Positions 17,262-28,546 are shown, counted from the first letter of the stretch. The stretch: DNA of 64,000 nucleotides from Polaromonas sp. 39-63-25 (GCF_002278925.1 NZ_NCJH01000007.1:1-64000); one strand, 5' to 3'. Translations and numbers: made by a program. Notes: a model not told the origin generated them from the sequence alone.

Positions 17262-18476
17262 TCAAGCTGCCTTGCGTTTGAAGGTCAACACTTTGCCTGA
17301 TGTGCAGTTCTCCAGATAGTCGCCCCAATGCTGCATCATCTTGGCGCGTTCCTTGAGATAGGTTGCATGGTTGTAGGCCGCGCTCACTTGGTCGCGCTCT
17401 TGATGCGCCAATTGCAACTCGATATGGGCATGGTTAAAGCCCATTTCATGCAGAACGGTTGACGCGATGCCCCTATACCCGTGCCCAGTCATCCTGCCCT
17501 TGTAGCCCATGCGCTCCAGCGCCTTCAAGATGGTGTTGTTGCTCATGGGCTTTTCATGGTCGCGCTCACCGGGGAACAGCAAAGCCCCATGCCCTGATAC
17601 CAATTGCAGCGTGCGCAACACCGTTACCGCCTGTGATGACAAAGGCACGATGTGGGGGGTTTTCATCTTCATGCGCTCAGGCGGAATATCCCAGCGCCCG
17701 GCCTCCAGGTCAAACTCAGCCCAGCGCGCGCCTATCAGCTCAGAGGTGCGTACAAAGGTCAGCGCCATCAATTTCATGGCTAGGCGCGTGACGGGTGCGC
17801 CTTGATAGGCTTCCATGTGGCGTAGCAGGTCGGGCAGCTCTTTAGCGTCCAGCCGGGCATAGTTACCCGCCTTGCGTGATGCCAATATGTCTGCAGGCTT
17901 GATGTCGGTCGCCGGGTTGCGCTGTGCCAGCCCATGCGCGATGGCATAGCGGAACACCTGCCCCGATGTCTGCAAAGCGCGTTTGGCAATATCCAGAGCG
18001 CCGCGCGCCGCGATGGCCTTGACCATTGCCACCAGTTCGGGGGCCTGAATGTCCGAAATGGGCCTTTTGCCGATGGCCGGGAAAACATCGGCCTTCAAAC
18101 GCTTATGCACGTCATCAGCATGGCGAGGGCTTTTGGCGCTGCGCCATTGATCCCACCACAGCAGGGCCACGGTCTGAAATGAGTTTTCGGCTGCGGATTG
18201 CTTGGCCAGCTTGTCAGCCTTGCGCTGCGCCATCGGGTCGCTGCCCGTCGCCAGCAGCTTGCGCGCCGCGCCCATCGCCTCCCGCGCCTGCGCCAAGGAC
18301 ACATCCGGATAGGAGCCCAGGGCCATCACCTTTTCCTTACCGTCCGCCCGGTACTTCCAGCGCCACAGCTTTGAGCCGCTTTCAGTCACCAGCAGGTACA
18401 TGCCCTTGCCGTCGCTCAGTTTAGCCGGGCTGGGGCCGGGTTTGGCCTTCTTGATGGCGGTGTCTGTCAGGGGCAT
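17262..18476 (-). CDS. Tyrosine recombinase (P4-type integrase)
   Basis: Predicted 404 aa from the ATG at 18476, with GGAG at a suitable distance; longer open sequence upstream lacks homologous character. The N-terminus is the DUF4102/arm-binding domain of P4-type integrases (LTDTAIKKAKP, KLSDGKGMYLLV). Catalytic residues are visible: Arg243 in TFVRTSELIGARW, His332-x-x-Arg335 in GHGYRG, His358 in LAHQERDQ and probable nucleophile Tyr368 in AAYNHATY. All expected residues are present, so it is likely active. It lies next to the tRNA-Ser attachment site and integrates and excises the 5.1-kb element. Confidence 0.95.
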   Translation of the reverse strand: MPLTDTAIKKAKPGPSPAKLSDGKGMYLLVTESGSKLWRWKYRADGKEKVMALGSYPDVSLAQAREAMGAARKLLATGSDPMAQRKADKLAKQSAAENSFQTVALLWWDQWRSAKSPRHADDVHKRLKADVFPAIGKRPISDIQAPELVAMVKAIAARGALDIAKRALQTSGQVFRYAIAHGLAQRNPATDIKPADILASRKAGNYARLDAKELPDLLRHMEAYQGAPVTRLAMKLMALTFVRTSELIGARWAEFDLEAGRWDIPPERMKMKTPHIVPLSSQAVTVLRTLQLVSGHGALLFPGERDHEKPMSNNTILKALERMGYKGRMTGHGYRGIASTVLHEMGFNHAHIELQLAHQERDQVSAAYNHATYLKERAKMMQHWGDYLENCTSGKVLTFKRKAA

Positions 18477-18506
18477 GGAAGGCTCCAAACGGCCTTTTTG
18501 GAAAAA

Positions 18507-18547
18507 TACCCCCAAGGTTTTGAGCCGATACCCCCGAACATACCCCC
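18507..18547. promoter_or_regulatory. TACCCCC heptamers near attR, candidate integrase arm sites
   Basis: TACCCCC occurs at 18507, 18529 and 18541 inside the right end, and at 13643 and 13655 inside the left end. Direct repeats next to both att cores are typical of arm-type binding sites for tyrosine integrases. They may also influence the integrase promoter, because they lie just upstream of its start. Confidence 0.5.
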
Positions 18548-18592
18548 AAATCATCCCGACTTGCAATACCCCACATTGGACGACCGGAAACA

Positions 18593-18750
<158 letters not shown>

Positions 18751-18787
18751 TAAATCGAGCCGCAATTCTATCAGGCCGGCGAACCTG

Positions 18788-20176
<1,389 letters not shown>

Positions 20177-21148
20177 TCAGTTCAGGCTGGCCGGGTCGAG
20201 GTTGGCGCCGCAGATGATCAGGCAGACTTTTTCGTCCGGCCGCGGCAGATAGGCGCCGCTGTGCAGCGCCGCCAGCGGCAAGGCCGCGGCAGGCTCCACC
20301 GCCAGCCTGAGCTCCTTCCACAGCCACAGCTGGGCGGCCCGGATGGCGTCGTCGCTGAGCAGCAGCGCATCACGCACATGCGCCTGGGTGGCCGCCCAGC
20401 CCAAGTCCCCAATGCGCTTGGCGCCCAGTGAATCGGCGGCAATGCCACCGACACTCACATCGACCGGCTGCCCGGCTTCGCGCGCCCGGAACAGCGTGGG
20501 CGCGAGTTCGGGCTCCAGCGCGACAACGCGTGCGCGCTGCTCAAACCAGCTGGCGATGCCGGCGATCAGGCCGCCGCCGCCCACACTGACCAGCACGGCA
20601 TCAGGCAGGCCGGCCTGCTGCTCGATCTCCAGCGCCAGCGTGCCGGCGCCGACCACCACCTCGGGCTGGTCGTAGGCATGGGTCAGCAACGCACCGGTTT
20701 GCTGCTGGCGCGCCAGGCAGGCCTGCAGCGCTTCCGAATACGCCGCGCCGGTGACGACGACCTCGGCACCCAGTGCAGCGAGTTTGGCGCGTTTGGCCGG
20801 GCTGGACACTTCGGGCACAAACACCTCGCAGCGCACGCCGAGTTCACGCGCGGCGGCTGCGGTGGCAATGCCGGCGTTGCCGCCCGACGCCACAATCACG
20901 CCGCTGGGCGGGATGGTGTTGGACAGCAGGCGGTTGAGCATGCCGCGCGCCTTGAAGCTGCCGCTGGTTTGCAGTTGCTCGAGCTTGAGCCAGACTTCGG
21001 CGCAGTCCACACCGAGGGCCTTGCCGGGCAGCTTCCACACCGGGGTTTGACGAATAAAGTGGCTGTAGCCCTCGTGGAACCTGCGCTGGCAGCTCTCGAT
21101 TTGATAGCGGTCTGGCATATCTGGCATACCGGGCCTAGGACTCTGCAT
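20177..21148 (-). CDS. PLP-dependent threonine/serine dehydratase family protein
   Basis: Encodes 323 aa of fold type II PLP enzyme. The Schiff-base lysine is in SGSFKARG (about residue 70), the phosphate-binding glycine loop is VSVGGGGL, and ASGGNAG is the substrate-binding loop. Such enzymes deaminate Thr or Ser to 2-oxo acids; some members are racemases, so the substrate is not settled. There is no ACT regulatory domain, as in catabolic rather than biosynthetic threonine dehydratases. The start at 21148 overlaps ispH by 14 bp; an internal ATG at 21127 would remove the overlap. Confidence 0.85.
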   Translation of the reverse strand: MQSPRPGMPDMPDRYQIESCQRRFHEGYSHFIRQTPVWKLPGKALGVDCAEVWLKLEQLQTSGSFKARGMLNRLLSNTIPPSGVIVASGGNAGIATAAAARELGVRCEVFVPEVSSPAKRAKLAALGAEVVVTGAAYSEALQACLARQQQTGALLTHAYDQPEVVVGAGTLALEIEQQAGLPDAVLVSVGGGGLIAGIASWFEQRARVVALEPELAPTLFRAREAGQPVDVSVGGIAADSLGAKRIGDLGWAATQAHVRDALLLSDDAIRAAQLWLWKELRLAVEPAAALPLAALHSGAYLPRPDEKVCLIICGANLDPASLN

Positions 21149-22127
21149 GCAGGTCGCTGCCGATGGCGTCCAGCGCGGGGCCGTCCAGCTTGAGCCCCTT
21201 GGGCAACGGAAACTTGAGGGTCTCCTCGATGCCGGCCATCTTGCGTACCGACACTGCGCCCAGCGCCTTGATGCGGTCTATCACCTGCTTGACCAGGATT
21301 TCGGGCGCCGACGCCCCGGCGGTCAGGCCGACGCGGCTTTTACCTTCAAACCATTCGGGCTTGAGCTCGGTGGCGTCGTCCACCATGTAGGCCTCGGTGC
21401 CCAGCTTGGCGGCCAGCTCGCGCAGGCGGTTGCTGTTGGAGCTGGTCGGGCTGCCGACAACGATCAGGATGTCGACCTGCGGGCTCATGATCTTGACGGC
21501 GTCCTGCCGGTTCTGCGTGGCGTAACAGATGTCCTGCTGCTTGGGCGCGCGCACGTTCGGGAAACGCGCTTTCACGGCGGCGCTGATGTCGGCCGCGTCG
21601 TCCACACTGAGCGTGGTCTGCGTGACCACCGCGAGTTTTTCGGTCTGCGCCGGCTGGATGCGCGCCACGTCGGCCACGTCTTCCACCAGGTGGATGCCGC
21701 TGTCGAGCTGGCCCATGGTGCCCTCGACCTCGGGGTGGCCCTTGTGGCCGATCATGATGAACTCGTAGCCTTCCTTGTTGAGCTTGGCCACTTCCACATG
21801 CACCTTGGTCACCAGCGGACAGGTGGCGTCGAAAATCCGGAAGCCGCGCGCTTCGGCTTCGCGCTCGGTGGCCTTGCTGACGCCGTGGGCGCTGAACACC
21901 AGCGTGGCGCCCGGCGGCACATCGTCAAGGTCTTCAATGAAGATGGCGCCCTTTTGCTTGAGCTCGTTGACGACATAGGTGTTGTGCACGATTTCGTGGC
22001 GCACATAAATCGGTGCGCCGAACTTGCCGATCGCGCGCTCGACGATTTCGATCGCGCGGTCGACACCGGCGCAGAAACCGCGCGGTTCGGCCAGGATGAT
22101 TTCCTGGGGCAATGCCTTGTCGTTCAT
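21135..22127 (-). CDS. ispH: 4-hydroxy-3-methylbut-2-enyl diphosphate reductase
   Basis: Encodes 330 aa. IspH makes isopentenyl and dimethylallyl diphosphate in the last step of the MEP pathway. The three iron-sulfur cysteines are present in [21 protein letters not shown] and [10 protein letters not shown]. The catalytic glutamate region (VVTQTTLS) and the [12 protein letters not shown] motif are also intact. It is coupled to fkpB by a 4-bp overlap; fkpB-ispH pairing is common in proteobacteria. Confidence 0.97.
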   Translation of the reverse strand: MNDKALPQEIILAEPRGFCAGVDRAIEIVERAIGKFGAPIYVRHEIVHNTYVVNELKQKGAIFIEDLDDVPPGATLVFSAHGVSKATEREAEARGFRIFDATCPLVTKVHVEVAKLNKEGYEFIMIGHKGHPEVEGTMGQLDSGIHLVEDVADVARIQPAQTEKLAVVTQTTLSVDDAADISAAVKARFPNVRAPKQQDICYATQNRQDAVKIMSPQVDILIVVGSPTSSNSNRLRELAAKLGTEAYMVDDATELKPEWFEGKSRVGLTAGASAPEILVKQVIDRIKALGAVSVRKMAGIEETLKFPLPKGLKLDGPALDAIGSDLHAES

Positions 22128-22612
22128 AAAACGCCTATGACCTGGACTTCAAACACCACCGGCTGGCCGGCCAGCGGGTGGTTGAAGTCAAACTGCACGG
22201 CGTCGCCGTCTGCCTTGACCTGCTGCACGCTGCCGGCGTACTGGCCCATGCCGTCGGGCGTGGGGAACTGCACGACATCGCCGACCTTGTACTGCTCGTG
22301 GGGGTCGCCCAGTTCATTGAGCAGCTTGCGCGCCACCCACTGCACCAGCTCGGGATTGCGCTCGCCAAAAGCCTCGCCGGCGGCCAGCTCGAAGCTGGTG
22401 CGCGTGCCTTCGCACAGGCCCAGCAGGCGCTGCTCGATCGCGGGCGACAGCTCGCCGGTGCCCAGGCTCAGCGTGGCGGGCTTGCCGGCAAAGGTGTTGA
22501 TGATGTCGGCGCCCGGTTTTCCGTCCACAGACGGCCCGGCCATGCGGTAGTGCAGGGTCAGGAAGGAACCAGGCTGGACAAGGGCGGGAGCGAGTGTTTC
22601 CACGGTGGACAT
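22124..22612 (-). CDS. fkpB: FKBP-type peptidyl-prolyl isomerase (SlpA-like)
   Basis: Encodes 162 aa. It has the FKBP start [12 protein letters not shown], then [22 protein letters not shown], and an insert-in-flap domain ([12 protein letters not shown] to [11 protein letters not shown]) before the closing [18 protein letters not shown]. This arrangement is that of SlpA/FkpB proline isomerases, which also act as chaperones. It overlaps ispH by 4 bp and is the first gene of the ispH transcript. The 151-bp gap to radC probably holds divergent promoters. Confidence 0.92.
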   Translation of the reverse strand: MSTVETLAPALVQPGSFLTLHYRMAGPSVDGKPGADIINTFAGKPATLSLGTGELSPAIEQRLLGLCEGTRTSFELAAGEAFGERNPELVQWVARKLLNELGDPHEQYKVGDVVQFPTPDGMGQYAGSVQQVKADGDAVQFDFNHPLAGQPVVFEVQVIGVL

Positions 22613-22763
22613 AGGACTTTCGGGTGCCGGCCCGGGAGGCCGCCAACTGTTTGTAAACTGCCCCTATTGTAGAAAGTGCCGACCGTCCGGGAAACAACAG
22701 CCCGTTTAGCCCTGATACTGGCCCTGTGAAGGCGTTTTTTTCAATGCTTGCCCACCTGCCGGA

Positions 22764-23444
22764 ATGCCCATGCTCCTGAAAGACCTGCCCGAGGACGCCC
22801 GCCCCCGCGAAAAACTGCTGGCCCGCGGCCCCGGCGCGCTCAGCGACGCCGAGCTGCTGGCCCTGCTGCTGCGCAGCGGCATTCCCGGCAAAAACGCACT
22901 GCAGATGGGACAGGAGTTGGTGGACACTTTCGGCGGGGTGGCCGGCCTGCTGCACACCGGGCATGAGGCCCTCAACCGCATCAAGGGCCTGGGACCGGCC
23001 AAACGCGCCGAGCTGGTGGCCGTGCTGGAGCTGGCACGCCGCGCGCTGGCGCAGGAGCTGCAGGACAAACCGCTGTTCACGACGCCGCAGGCGGTGCGCG
23101 ACTACCTGCAGTTGCAGCTGGGCAGCCGGCCGCATGAAATTTTTGCGGTGCTGTTTCTCGACAGCCAGCACCGGCTGATCGCGCTGGAAGAGCTGTTTCG
23201 CGGCACGCTGACACAAACCAGCGTCTACCCGCGCGAAGTGGTGGTGCGGGCACTGGCGCTGCACGCCGGCAGCGTGGTGCTGGCGCACAACCACCCGAGC
23301 GGTGAAGCCCGGCCCTCGCGTGCCGACGAAGCACTGACCCAGACGCTCAAAGCCGCCCTGGCCCTGGTGGATGTGCGGGTGCTGGACCATTTTGTCGTGA
23401 CCAGCACGCAGGCGATCTCGATGGCGGAACGGGGGCTGCTCTGA
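22764..23444 (+). CDS. radC: RadC family JAB1/MPN-domain protein
   Basis: Encodes 226 aa. A UPF0758 N-terminal helix-hairpin-helix region ([26 protein letters not shown]) precedes a JAMM metalloprotease-like domain. The motif [17 protein letters not shown] carries the two histidines and aspartate. The family was named for a DNA repair phenotype later disputed in E. coli, so its biological role is open. It is followed at once by the Smr gene (TGATG overlap). Confidence 0.93.
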   Translation: MPMLLKDLPEDARPREKLLARGPGALSDAELLALLLRSGIPGKNALQMGQELVDTFGGVAGLLHTGHEALNRIKGLGPAKRAELVAVLELARRALAQELQDKPLFTTPQAVRDYLQLQLGSRPHEIFAVLFLDSQHRLIALEELFRGTLTQTSVYPREVVVRALALHAGSVVLAHNHPSGEARPSRADEALTQTLKAALALVDVRVLDHFVVTSTQAISMAERGLL

Positions 23445-24106
23445 TGGCAGCCAGACCACCGGCCATCAAGGACCTGAAGGGCCTGAAAGCCGTCAAGCTC
23501 GAGATAGAAACCCGCGCCCGGCAGGAAGCCGAACTGAAGGCCGCGCGCGCGGCCGCAGCTGCGAAGGTCAAAGCCGAGAAAGAGCTCTTTTCACGCGCCA
23601 TCGGCCCGGTCAAGGCGCTGCCGGCCAGACACCGGCCCGGCCACCGGGCACAGCTGGCGCCGGCCCAGCCCGCGCCGATCCCCGTGCAGCAGCAACGCGA
23701 CGAGCTGTCGGTGATGCGCGAGGCGATCTCCGACGAATTCGATGTGGAAACCCTGCTCGACACCGATGAGGCGCTGAGTTTTCGCCGGCCGGGCATGGGG
23801 CCGGACGTGGTGCGCAAGCTGCGCCGCGGCGGCTGGAGCATCCAGCGCCAGCTCGACCTGCACGGCCTGCGTCGCGAGGATGCGCGTGATGCGCTCTCGG
23901 CCTTCATTCGCGAAGCCCACAAGGCCGGCATGCGCTGCGTGCGGGTGGTGCACGGCAAGGGCCTGGGTTCGCCGGGCAAGACGCCGGTGCTCAAGGGCCG
24001 GGTGCAAAGCTGGCTGATCCAGAAGCAGGAAGTGATCGCCTTTGTGCAGGCGCGGCCGGCCGAAGGCGGCGCCGGTGCGCTGGTGGTGCTGCTGGCGCAG
24101 AGCTGA
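23444..24106 (+). CDS. Smr-domain protein, probable endonuclease family
   Basis: Encodes 220 aa. The N-terminal half is Ala/Lys-rich and likely coiled or disordered. The C-terminal Smr domain has LDLHGLRREDA at about residue 140, then HGKGLGSPGKTPVLKGRVQSWL. These match the DLHG and HGxG motifs of Smr proteins related to the MutS2 C-terminus, several of which nick DNA or RNA. It overlaps radC by one base (TGATG), suggesting coupled translation and perhaps a linked nucleic-acid role. Confidence 0.88.
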   Translation: MAARPPAIKDLKGLKAVKLEIETRARQEAELKAARAAAAAKVKAEKELFSRAIGPVKALPARHRPGHRAQLAPAQPAPIPVQQQRDELSVMREAISDEFDVETLLDTDEALSFRRPGMGPDVVRKLRRGGWSIQRQLDLHGLRREDARDALSAFIREAHKAGMRCVRVVHGKGLGSPGKTPVLKGRVQSWLIQKQEVIAFVQARPAEGGAGALVVLLAQS

Positions 24107-24116
24107 ATTTCCCCGT

Positions 24117-24285
24117 TCCGCTATGAATTCAATAGCTGTTGACGCCCGCACGATAAGGGCTGAAGGCCGATTTCATCAGAAACATCAATATAAATGATGT
24201 TGCAAGACGGCTTGTGGAATTTTCTGAAGAAAAAGTGCCGCCAGCCAAGGCGGGACGCTCGCAGGAAGCTATCAAATAAATAGCG
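24117..24285. repeat. Two copies of a Comamonadaceae-type mini-repeat
   Basis: The gap after the Smr gene holds CTATGAATTCAATAGCTG, continuing to AAGGGCTGAAGGCCGATTTC, and a second short copy GCTATCAAATAAATAGC at about 24268-24284. Related copies occur at about 9645, 42598, 48792, 52808 and 53753-53815. Confidence 0.6.
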
Positions 24286-24289
24286 CGCC

Positions 24290-24706
24290 CTAGGCCGGCG
24301 AATTGCGCATCCAGTCGGCGGTCTGGAAAAAAGAGGCCCGCAGCCTGGCGCGCAGTTCTTCATCGACACCGGTTTCACCCATCGCCTGGTCCATGCAGGC
24401 CAGCCACTGGTCGCGTTCGAGGATGCCGATGACAAAGGGCATGTGGCGCAGGCGCAGCTTGGGGTGGCCAAAACGCTCGGTGTAGTGCTGCGGCCCGCCC
24501 AGCCAGCCGCACAGGAACCAGAACAGGTGCTGGCGCGCCTTGGCCAGGTCGCTGCCGTGCGCCGCGCGCAATGCTGCGTAGCCGGGCTCCAGGTCCATCA
24601 GGTCGTAAAAACGGTCGACCAGCACCTTCACCCGTTCTTCGCCGCCTATCCAGGCGAAGGGGGTGTCGAAGGGCGGTGTGCCCGGTGGTTTTTCTTCGAT
24701 GTTCAT
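24290..24706 (-). CDS. Group II truncated haemoglobin
   Basis: Encodes 138 aa from the ATG at 24706. The 2-over-2 globin of the GlbO type binds haem and O2, with proposed roles in oxygen delivery or NO detoxification. Visible are FYDLMDLEP near the B/C region, LFWFLCGWLGGP in the E helix, proximal His in HPKLRLRHMPF, and the G8 Trp in ERDQWLACM. The G8 Trp is characteristic of groups II and III. The gene stands alone between repeat-bearing gaps, reading left. Confidence 0.9.
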   Translation of the reverse strand: MNIEEKPPGTPPFDTPFAWIGGEERVKVLVDRFYDLMDLEPGYAALRAAHGSDLAKARQHLFWFLCGWLGGPQHYTERFGHPKLRLRHMPFVIGILERDQWLACMDQAMGETGVDEELRARLRASFFQTADWMRNSPA

Positions 24707-24740
24707 GATTATTCTGAAAAGGGAATCTCTAGGTGAGTTT

Positions 24741-24829
24741 GTCATTGCGGACTTGATCCGCAATCCATGCGGCGCGAGCCAGGGCTGTGGTTCATGCGGC
24801 ATGGATCCCGGATCGAGTCCGGGATGACG
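24741..24829. repeat. Interspersed palindromic repeat
   Basis: An imperfect palindrome: GTCATTGCGGACTTGATCCG and an ATCCATG unit on the left mirror CATGGAT, GGATCGAGTCC and GGGATGAC on the right. It lies between the permease stop and the truncated globin start. Elements of this appearance are scattered between genes in many proteobacteria. Confidence 0.7.
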
Positions 24830-24842
24830 AGCCGGAGGGAAA

Positions 24843-27386
24843 TTATTGGGCCTTGCGCAAGGTTTCCACGACTGGTGTGTTGAGTACGGAACGCAAACCC
24901 CACCAACCCGCCGCCATCGCCAGCACAGCGCCGGCGAGGCTGCCCAGCAGCGGCACGGTCCAGGAGCCGGTCCAGCTGAAATCGAACACATAACGCGCCA
25001 GGCCCCAGCCGACGGCGAGCGCCACGATGGAAGCGAGGAAACCGGCCAGCAGGCCGACGCCGGCGAGTTCGGCGCGCTGCACCTGGCGCAGCAGCGAGGC
25101 GCGCGCCCCGACGGCGCGCATGATGGCGAACTCGTGGGCACGCTCTTCGCGTGTCGCCGTGATGGCCGCGAACAGCACCACCAGGCCGGCCGCCAGCGTG
25201 AAACCAAACAGGTATTCGACCGCGCGTATCACTTGGTCCAGCACGCGCTGCACCTGGGCGATGGTGCTGCTCATGTCGACGTTGGTGATGTTGGGAAAGG
25301 CCTTGACCAGTTCGTTGTCAAAGCTGCGCGGCTTCACCCCGTCCTGCGCGGGCACACGTTCGGGCGCGCGGAAGGCGCTGATGTAGGACACCGGCACATC
25401 CGTCATCTTTGCCACCGGGTACATCACGAAAAAGTTGACCCGCATGGAGCCCCAGTCGACCTTGCGCAGGCTGGTGATTTTTGCCTCGCTGGTCTGGCCG
25501 CCGATGTCGAAACGCAGGCTGTCGCCCAGCTTGAGGCCCAGCGTGCTGGCCAGCCCGTCCTCGACGCTGATGGCGCCCGCCTCGTCGGGCGTCCAGCGGC
25601 CGGCCACCACCTGGTTGTGTGAGGGCTGCAGGGCGGCATGGGACAGGTTGAACTCGCGGTCCACCAGGCGCTTGGCGCGGTCGTCCTCGAAGTCCTCCGG
25701 CGTCACGTCCCTGCCGTTGATCGCAACGAGGCGGCCACGGATCATGGGGAACCAGTCAAACCTGGTGACGCCGCCATCGCGCAAGGCCTGCTGGAACGCG
25801 GCGCCCTGCTCGGGCTGCACATTGATGACAAACCGGTTCGGCGCATCGGGCGGCGTGGCCCGGCGCCAGCTGCTGATCAAATCGGTGCGCAGCAGCACCA
25901 GCAGCATCAGCGCGAGCAGACCGACCGCCAGCGCGCTGACCTGCACCACCGCATAGACCGGACGTGCCGACAGCTGGCGCGTGGCCAGCACCAGCCAGCG
26001 CGGCGCGGTGGCTTCGTTGACGCTGGCGCGCAGCAGCTTGACGGCCGCGAAACTGGCCACGGCAAACACCGCCACCGCGCCGGCGAAACCGCCGACGGCA
26101 ATCAGGCCGAGTTTGAGGTCGCTGCTGGCAGCCACCAGCAGGGCCGCAAAACCGAGCACGCCGACCACCAGCACCGCCAGCGAGGCCGGCCGCAGGTTGC
26201 CGACATCGCGGCGGATCACCCGCAGCGGTGGCACCTGGGCCAGCTGCAGCACAGGCGGCAGGCCGAAAGCGAGCAGCAGGGTCAGACCCATGCCCATGCC
26301 GAAAGCCACCGGCCAGACGGTAGGCGCCGGCAGCGCTGTCTCAACCAGGCCGGCCAGCAGCAGCACAAAACCATAGTGCACGGCAAAACCGATCAGCACA
26401 CCGAGGGCGCTGGCGGCCATGCCGGCCAGCACAAATTCAAAGGTGTAGGCCAGCGCGATGGTGCGTTGCGGCTGACCCAGCACGCGCAGCATGGCGCAGT
26501 CGTCCAGGTGTTTGGAAGCAAAGCCGCGTGCCACGATGGCCACGGCCACGGCGCTCAGCAAGGCCGCCAGCAAGGCCACCAGGTTGAGGAATTTTTCGGC
26601 ACGGTCCAGCGTCTGGCGCATCTCGGGGCTGCCGCTTTCCAGCGACTCGATGCGCACGCCGCGCAACTCGGCCTTCTTGATCTCCTGCGTGGCCCACTGG
26701 ACATAGGCTTTCACCGCGGCGTCGCTGCCGGCCACGGCAAAGCGGTAGTTGGTCCGGCTGGCGGGCTGGATCAGGCCGGTGGCCGCCAGATCAGCGCTGT
26801 TGATCATCACGCGTGGCGAAAAATTGGCAAAACCGCCGCCACGGTCCGGCTCCTGGACGATCACACGCGTCAAAGTGAAGCGGGCGTCGCCCATCAGCAG
26901 GGTCTGGCCGATGCGCAGGCCCAGTGCATCGAGCAGCGATGCGTCGGCCCAGGCCGTGCCGGGGGCGGGAATCTCGCGGGTGGCCGCGCCGGCAGTCTCG
27001 GGGCTGGCAGCGACCTGCAGGGTGCCGCGCAAGGGGTAGCCCTCGGGCACCGCCTTGAAGGCCACAAGTTTGCTGGCGCCGCCGTCTTCCTCGCGCGCCC
27101 GGCCCATGGTCGGAAAGGTCACTGTCGAGGTGACCTGCAGGCCCAGGCTGCGCGCCTTGGCGATGAACACCTCGGGGGTCATGCCGTCGCTGCGAAGAAC
27201 GGCGTCACCGCCGAGCAGCTGGCGGGCATCGCGCTGCAGGCCTCCCTTGAGGCGGTCCGCAAAAAAACCGACGGCCGTCAGGGCGGCGACGGCCAGTGTC
27301 ACCGCGACGATCAGCAGGCGCAGTTCCCCGGCGCGCAGGTCGCGCAGCAACGTCCGCCAGCCGAGTTTGAGGAAAAGGGTGTTCAT
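24843..27386 (-). CDS. FtsX-type ABC transporter permease (YbbP-like)
   Basis: Predicted 847 aa from the ATG at 27386. One N-terminal TM segment (LRLLIVAVTLAVAALTAVGFF) precedes a large periplasmic domain. Multiple TM segments and a second FtsX/MacB-core repeat then follow, ending in four TM helices near the C-terminus (LAGLVVLFAAITA onward). This two-half layout fits YbbP-like permeases of ABC systems thought to extract or move lipophilic substrates. The usual ATPase partner (YbbA-like) is not adjacent, so it must be encoded elsewhere or be absent. Confidence 0.85.
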   Translation of the reverse strand: MNTLFLKLGWRTLLRDLRAGELRLLIVAVTLAVAALTAVGFFADRLKGGLQRDARQLLGGDAVLRSDGMTPEVFIAKARSLGLQVTSTVTFPTMGRAREEDGGASKLVAFKAVPEGYPLRGTLQVAASPETAGAATREIPAPGTAWADASLLDALGLRIGQTLLMGDARFTLTRVIVQEPDRGGGFANFSPRVMINSADLAATGLIQPASRTNYRFAVAGSDAAVKAYVQWATQEIKKAELRGVRIESLESGSPEMRQTLDRAEKFLNLVALLAALLSAVAVAIVARGFASKHLDDCAMLRVLGQPQRTIALAYTFEFVLAGMAASALGVLIGFAVHYGFVLLLAGLVETALPAPTVWPVAFGMGMGLTLLLAFGLPPVLQLAQVPPLRVIRRDVGNLRPASLAVLVVGVLGFAALLVAASSDLKLGLIAVGGFAGAVAVFAVASFAAVKLLRASVNEATAPRWLVLATRQLSARPVYAVVQVSALAVGLLALMLLVLLRTDLISSWRRATPPDAPNRFVINVQPEQGAAFQQALRDGGVTRFDWFPMIRGRLVAINGRDVTPEDFEDDRAKRLVDREFNLSHAALQPSHNQVVAGRWTPDEAGAISVEDGLASTLGLKLGDSLRFDIGGQTSEAKITSLRKVDWGSMRVNFFVMYPVAKMTDVPVSYISAFRAPERVPAQDGVKPRSFDNELVKAFPNITNVDMSSTIAQVQRVLDQVIRAVEYLFGFTLAAGLVVLFAAITATREERAHEFAIMRAVGARASLLRQVQRAELAGVGLLAGFLASIVALAVGWGLARYVFDFSWTGSWTVPLLGSLAGAVLAMAAGWWGLRSVLNTPVVETLRKAQ

Positions 27387-27503
27387 GCCATGACCATAAC
27401 GCAAAGTCCACAGCCCCGGCGCCTGTCGGTTTCTGCCGGTGAACAGCCCGGGCAATTCAGCGGGTCGCCCCCTCTGTGGGAATGCCGCACCGCCGTCAGG
27501 CCA

Positions 27504-28478
27504 TCAAGCCGTCTCTGGCGCCCGGAGCCTGGGGCCGGCGAGGTCCGGCTGCAGCTTGAGCCGCTGCGGCTGGGCGTAACAGACAAAACGCCGATTGGTC
27601 GCGCGACCTATGGCACACAGCCCGACGGCCTGCGCCACCTGGTGGCCCATCTGCGTGATGCCGCTGCGCGAGACCACGATCGGCACGCCCATTTGCGCCG
27701 ACTTGATGACCATTTCGCTGGTGAGCCGCCCGGTGGTGTAAAACACCAGACTGGTGCCCTCTTCACCAGCCAGGGCCGCGGAACCGGCTTCGCCGGGCCG
27801 CAGGCGCAGCGCCCCTTTTTCCCGTGCAAGGGGCAGCGCACCGCCGAAGGTACGCGCAGTGGGGAGCGTGGGGGCCAACAAATTGATCGCCATCCAGCCC
27901 GCAATGGTGTCGATGGCGTTGTGCCGTCCCACGTCCTCGACAAACAGCAGCATCTCCGGCTCCGCGGCTGCCAGGGAAAACAGCGCGCAGGCGTGCACGG
28001 ATCCGGCCGACTTGTAGGTGGTCTCCTTGAGGCGGATGGTGTTGACCAGGCCGTAGAGCTGGGCTTGGGTGATGCAGGCATCGGCCGGCAGCGCTATCTG
28101 GTCCACCTCGTCCATCAGGCCGCCGAACACACTGCCCTGCCCGCAGCCGGTGGTCACCACCTTGCGCGCGGTTTTTTCCTCGATATCCGCGATGCCGTGG
28201 CGCGTCTTGACCGCCGCGGCCCCCACATCCCAGTCCACCGTGATGGATTCAATGTCTGCGGCGTCCCTGACCAGCCGCTGGTTGCGCAGGTAACCCAGCA
28301 CCAGCAGTTCGGGGTGGGCACCGAGTGTCATCAAGGTCACCAGCTCGCGCTTGTCGACATACACCGTGAGGGGGCGTTCGGCGGGAATGGCAATCTGGAG
28401 CGGATCACCGTATTCGTTGACAACGTCGATGTCGCAGGTGAGCGGCGCCCGGGCCTGGGTCAGGTATGGCAGAGGCAT
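27504..28478 (-). CDS. fdhD: Formate dehydrogenase accessory sulfurtransferase FdhD
   Basis: Encodes 324 aa. FdhD transfers sulfur from IscS to the molybdenum cofactor of formate dehydrogenases, which need it for activity. The core motifs are present: GYLRNQRLV, TTGCGQGSVFGG, SAGSVHACALF and VEDVGRHNAIDT. In the active-site loop the pattern is Cys-Gly-Gln-Gly, so the second cysteine of the CxxC found in E. coli FdhD is missing. It is the last gene of the formate block and the only FdhD in the window. The NAD-linked enzyme has no FdsC beside it, so this gene probably serves both enzymes. Confidence 0.95.
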   Translation of the reverse strand: MPLPYLTQARAPLTCDIDVVNEYGDPLQIAIPAERPLTVYVDKRELVTLMTLGAHPELLVLGYLRNQRLVRDAADIESITVDWDVGAAAVKTRHGIADIEEKTARKVVTTGCGQGSVFGGLMDEVDQIALPADACITQAQLYGLVNTIRLKETTYKSAGSVHACALFSLAAAEPEMLLFVEDVGRHNAIDTIAGWMAINLLAPTLPTARTFGGALPLAREKGALRLRPGEAGSAALAGEEGTSLVFYTTGRLTSEMVIKSAQMGVPIVVSRSGITQMGHQVAQAVGLCAIGRATNRRFVCYAQPQRLKLQPDLAGPRLRAPETA

Positions 28479-28494
28479 GGTTGGAGACTACAAC

Positions 28495-28528
28495 AAAAAG
28501 GCCGACACCTTGCGGGGCCGGCCTTTTT
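28495..28528 (-). terminator. Hairpin terminator downstream of the membrane FDH genes
   Basis: AAAAAGGCCG (28495-28504) pairs with CGGCCTTTTT (28519-28528) around a 14-base loop, with a U-run on either strand. On the minus strand it lies just after the 129-aa gene and before fdhD, so fdhD may need read-through or its own promoter. Confidence 0.7.
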
Positions 28529-28546
28529 GCAATGGATGGGCGATGG

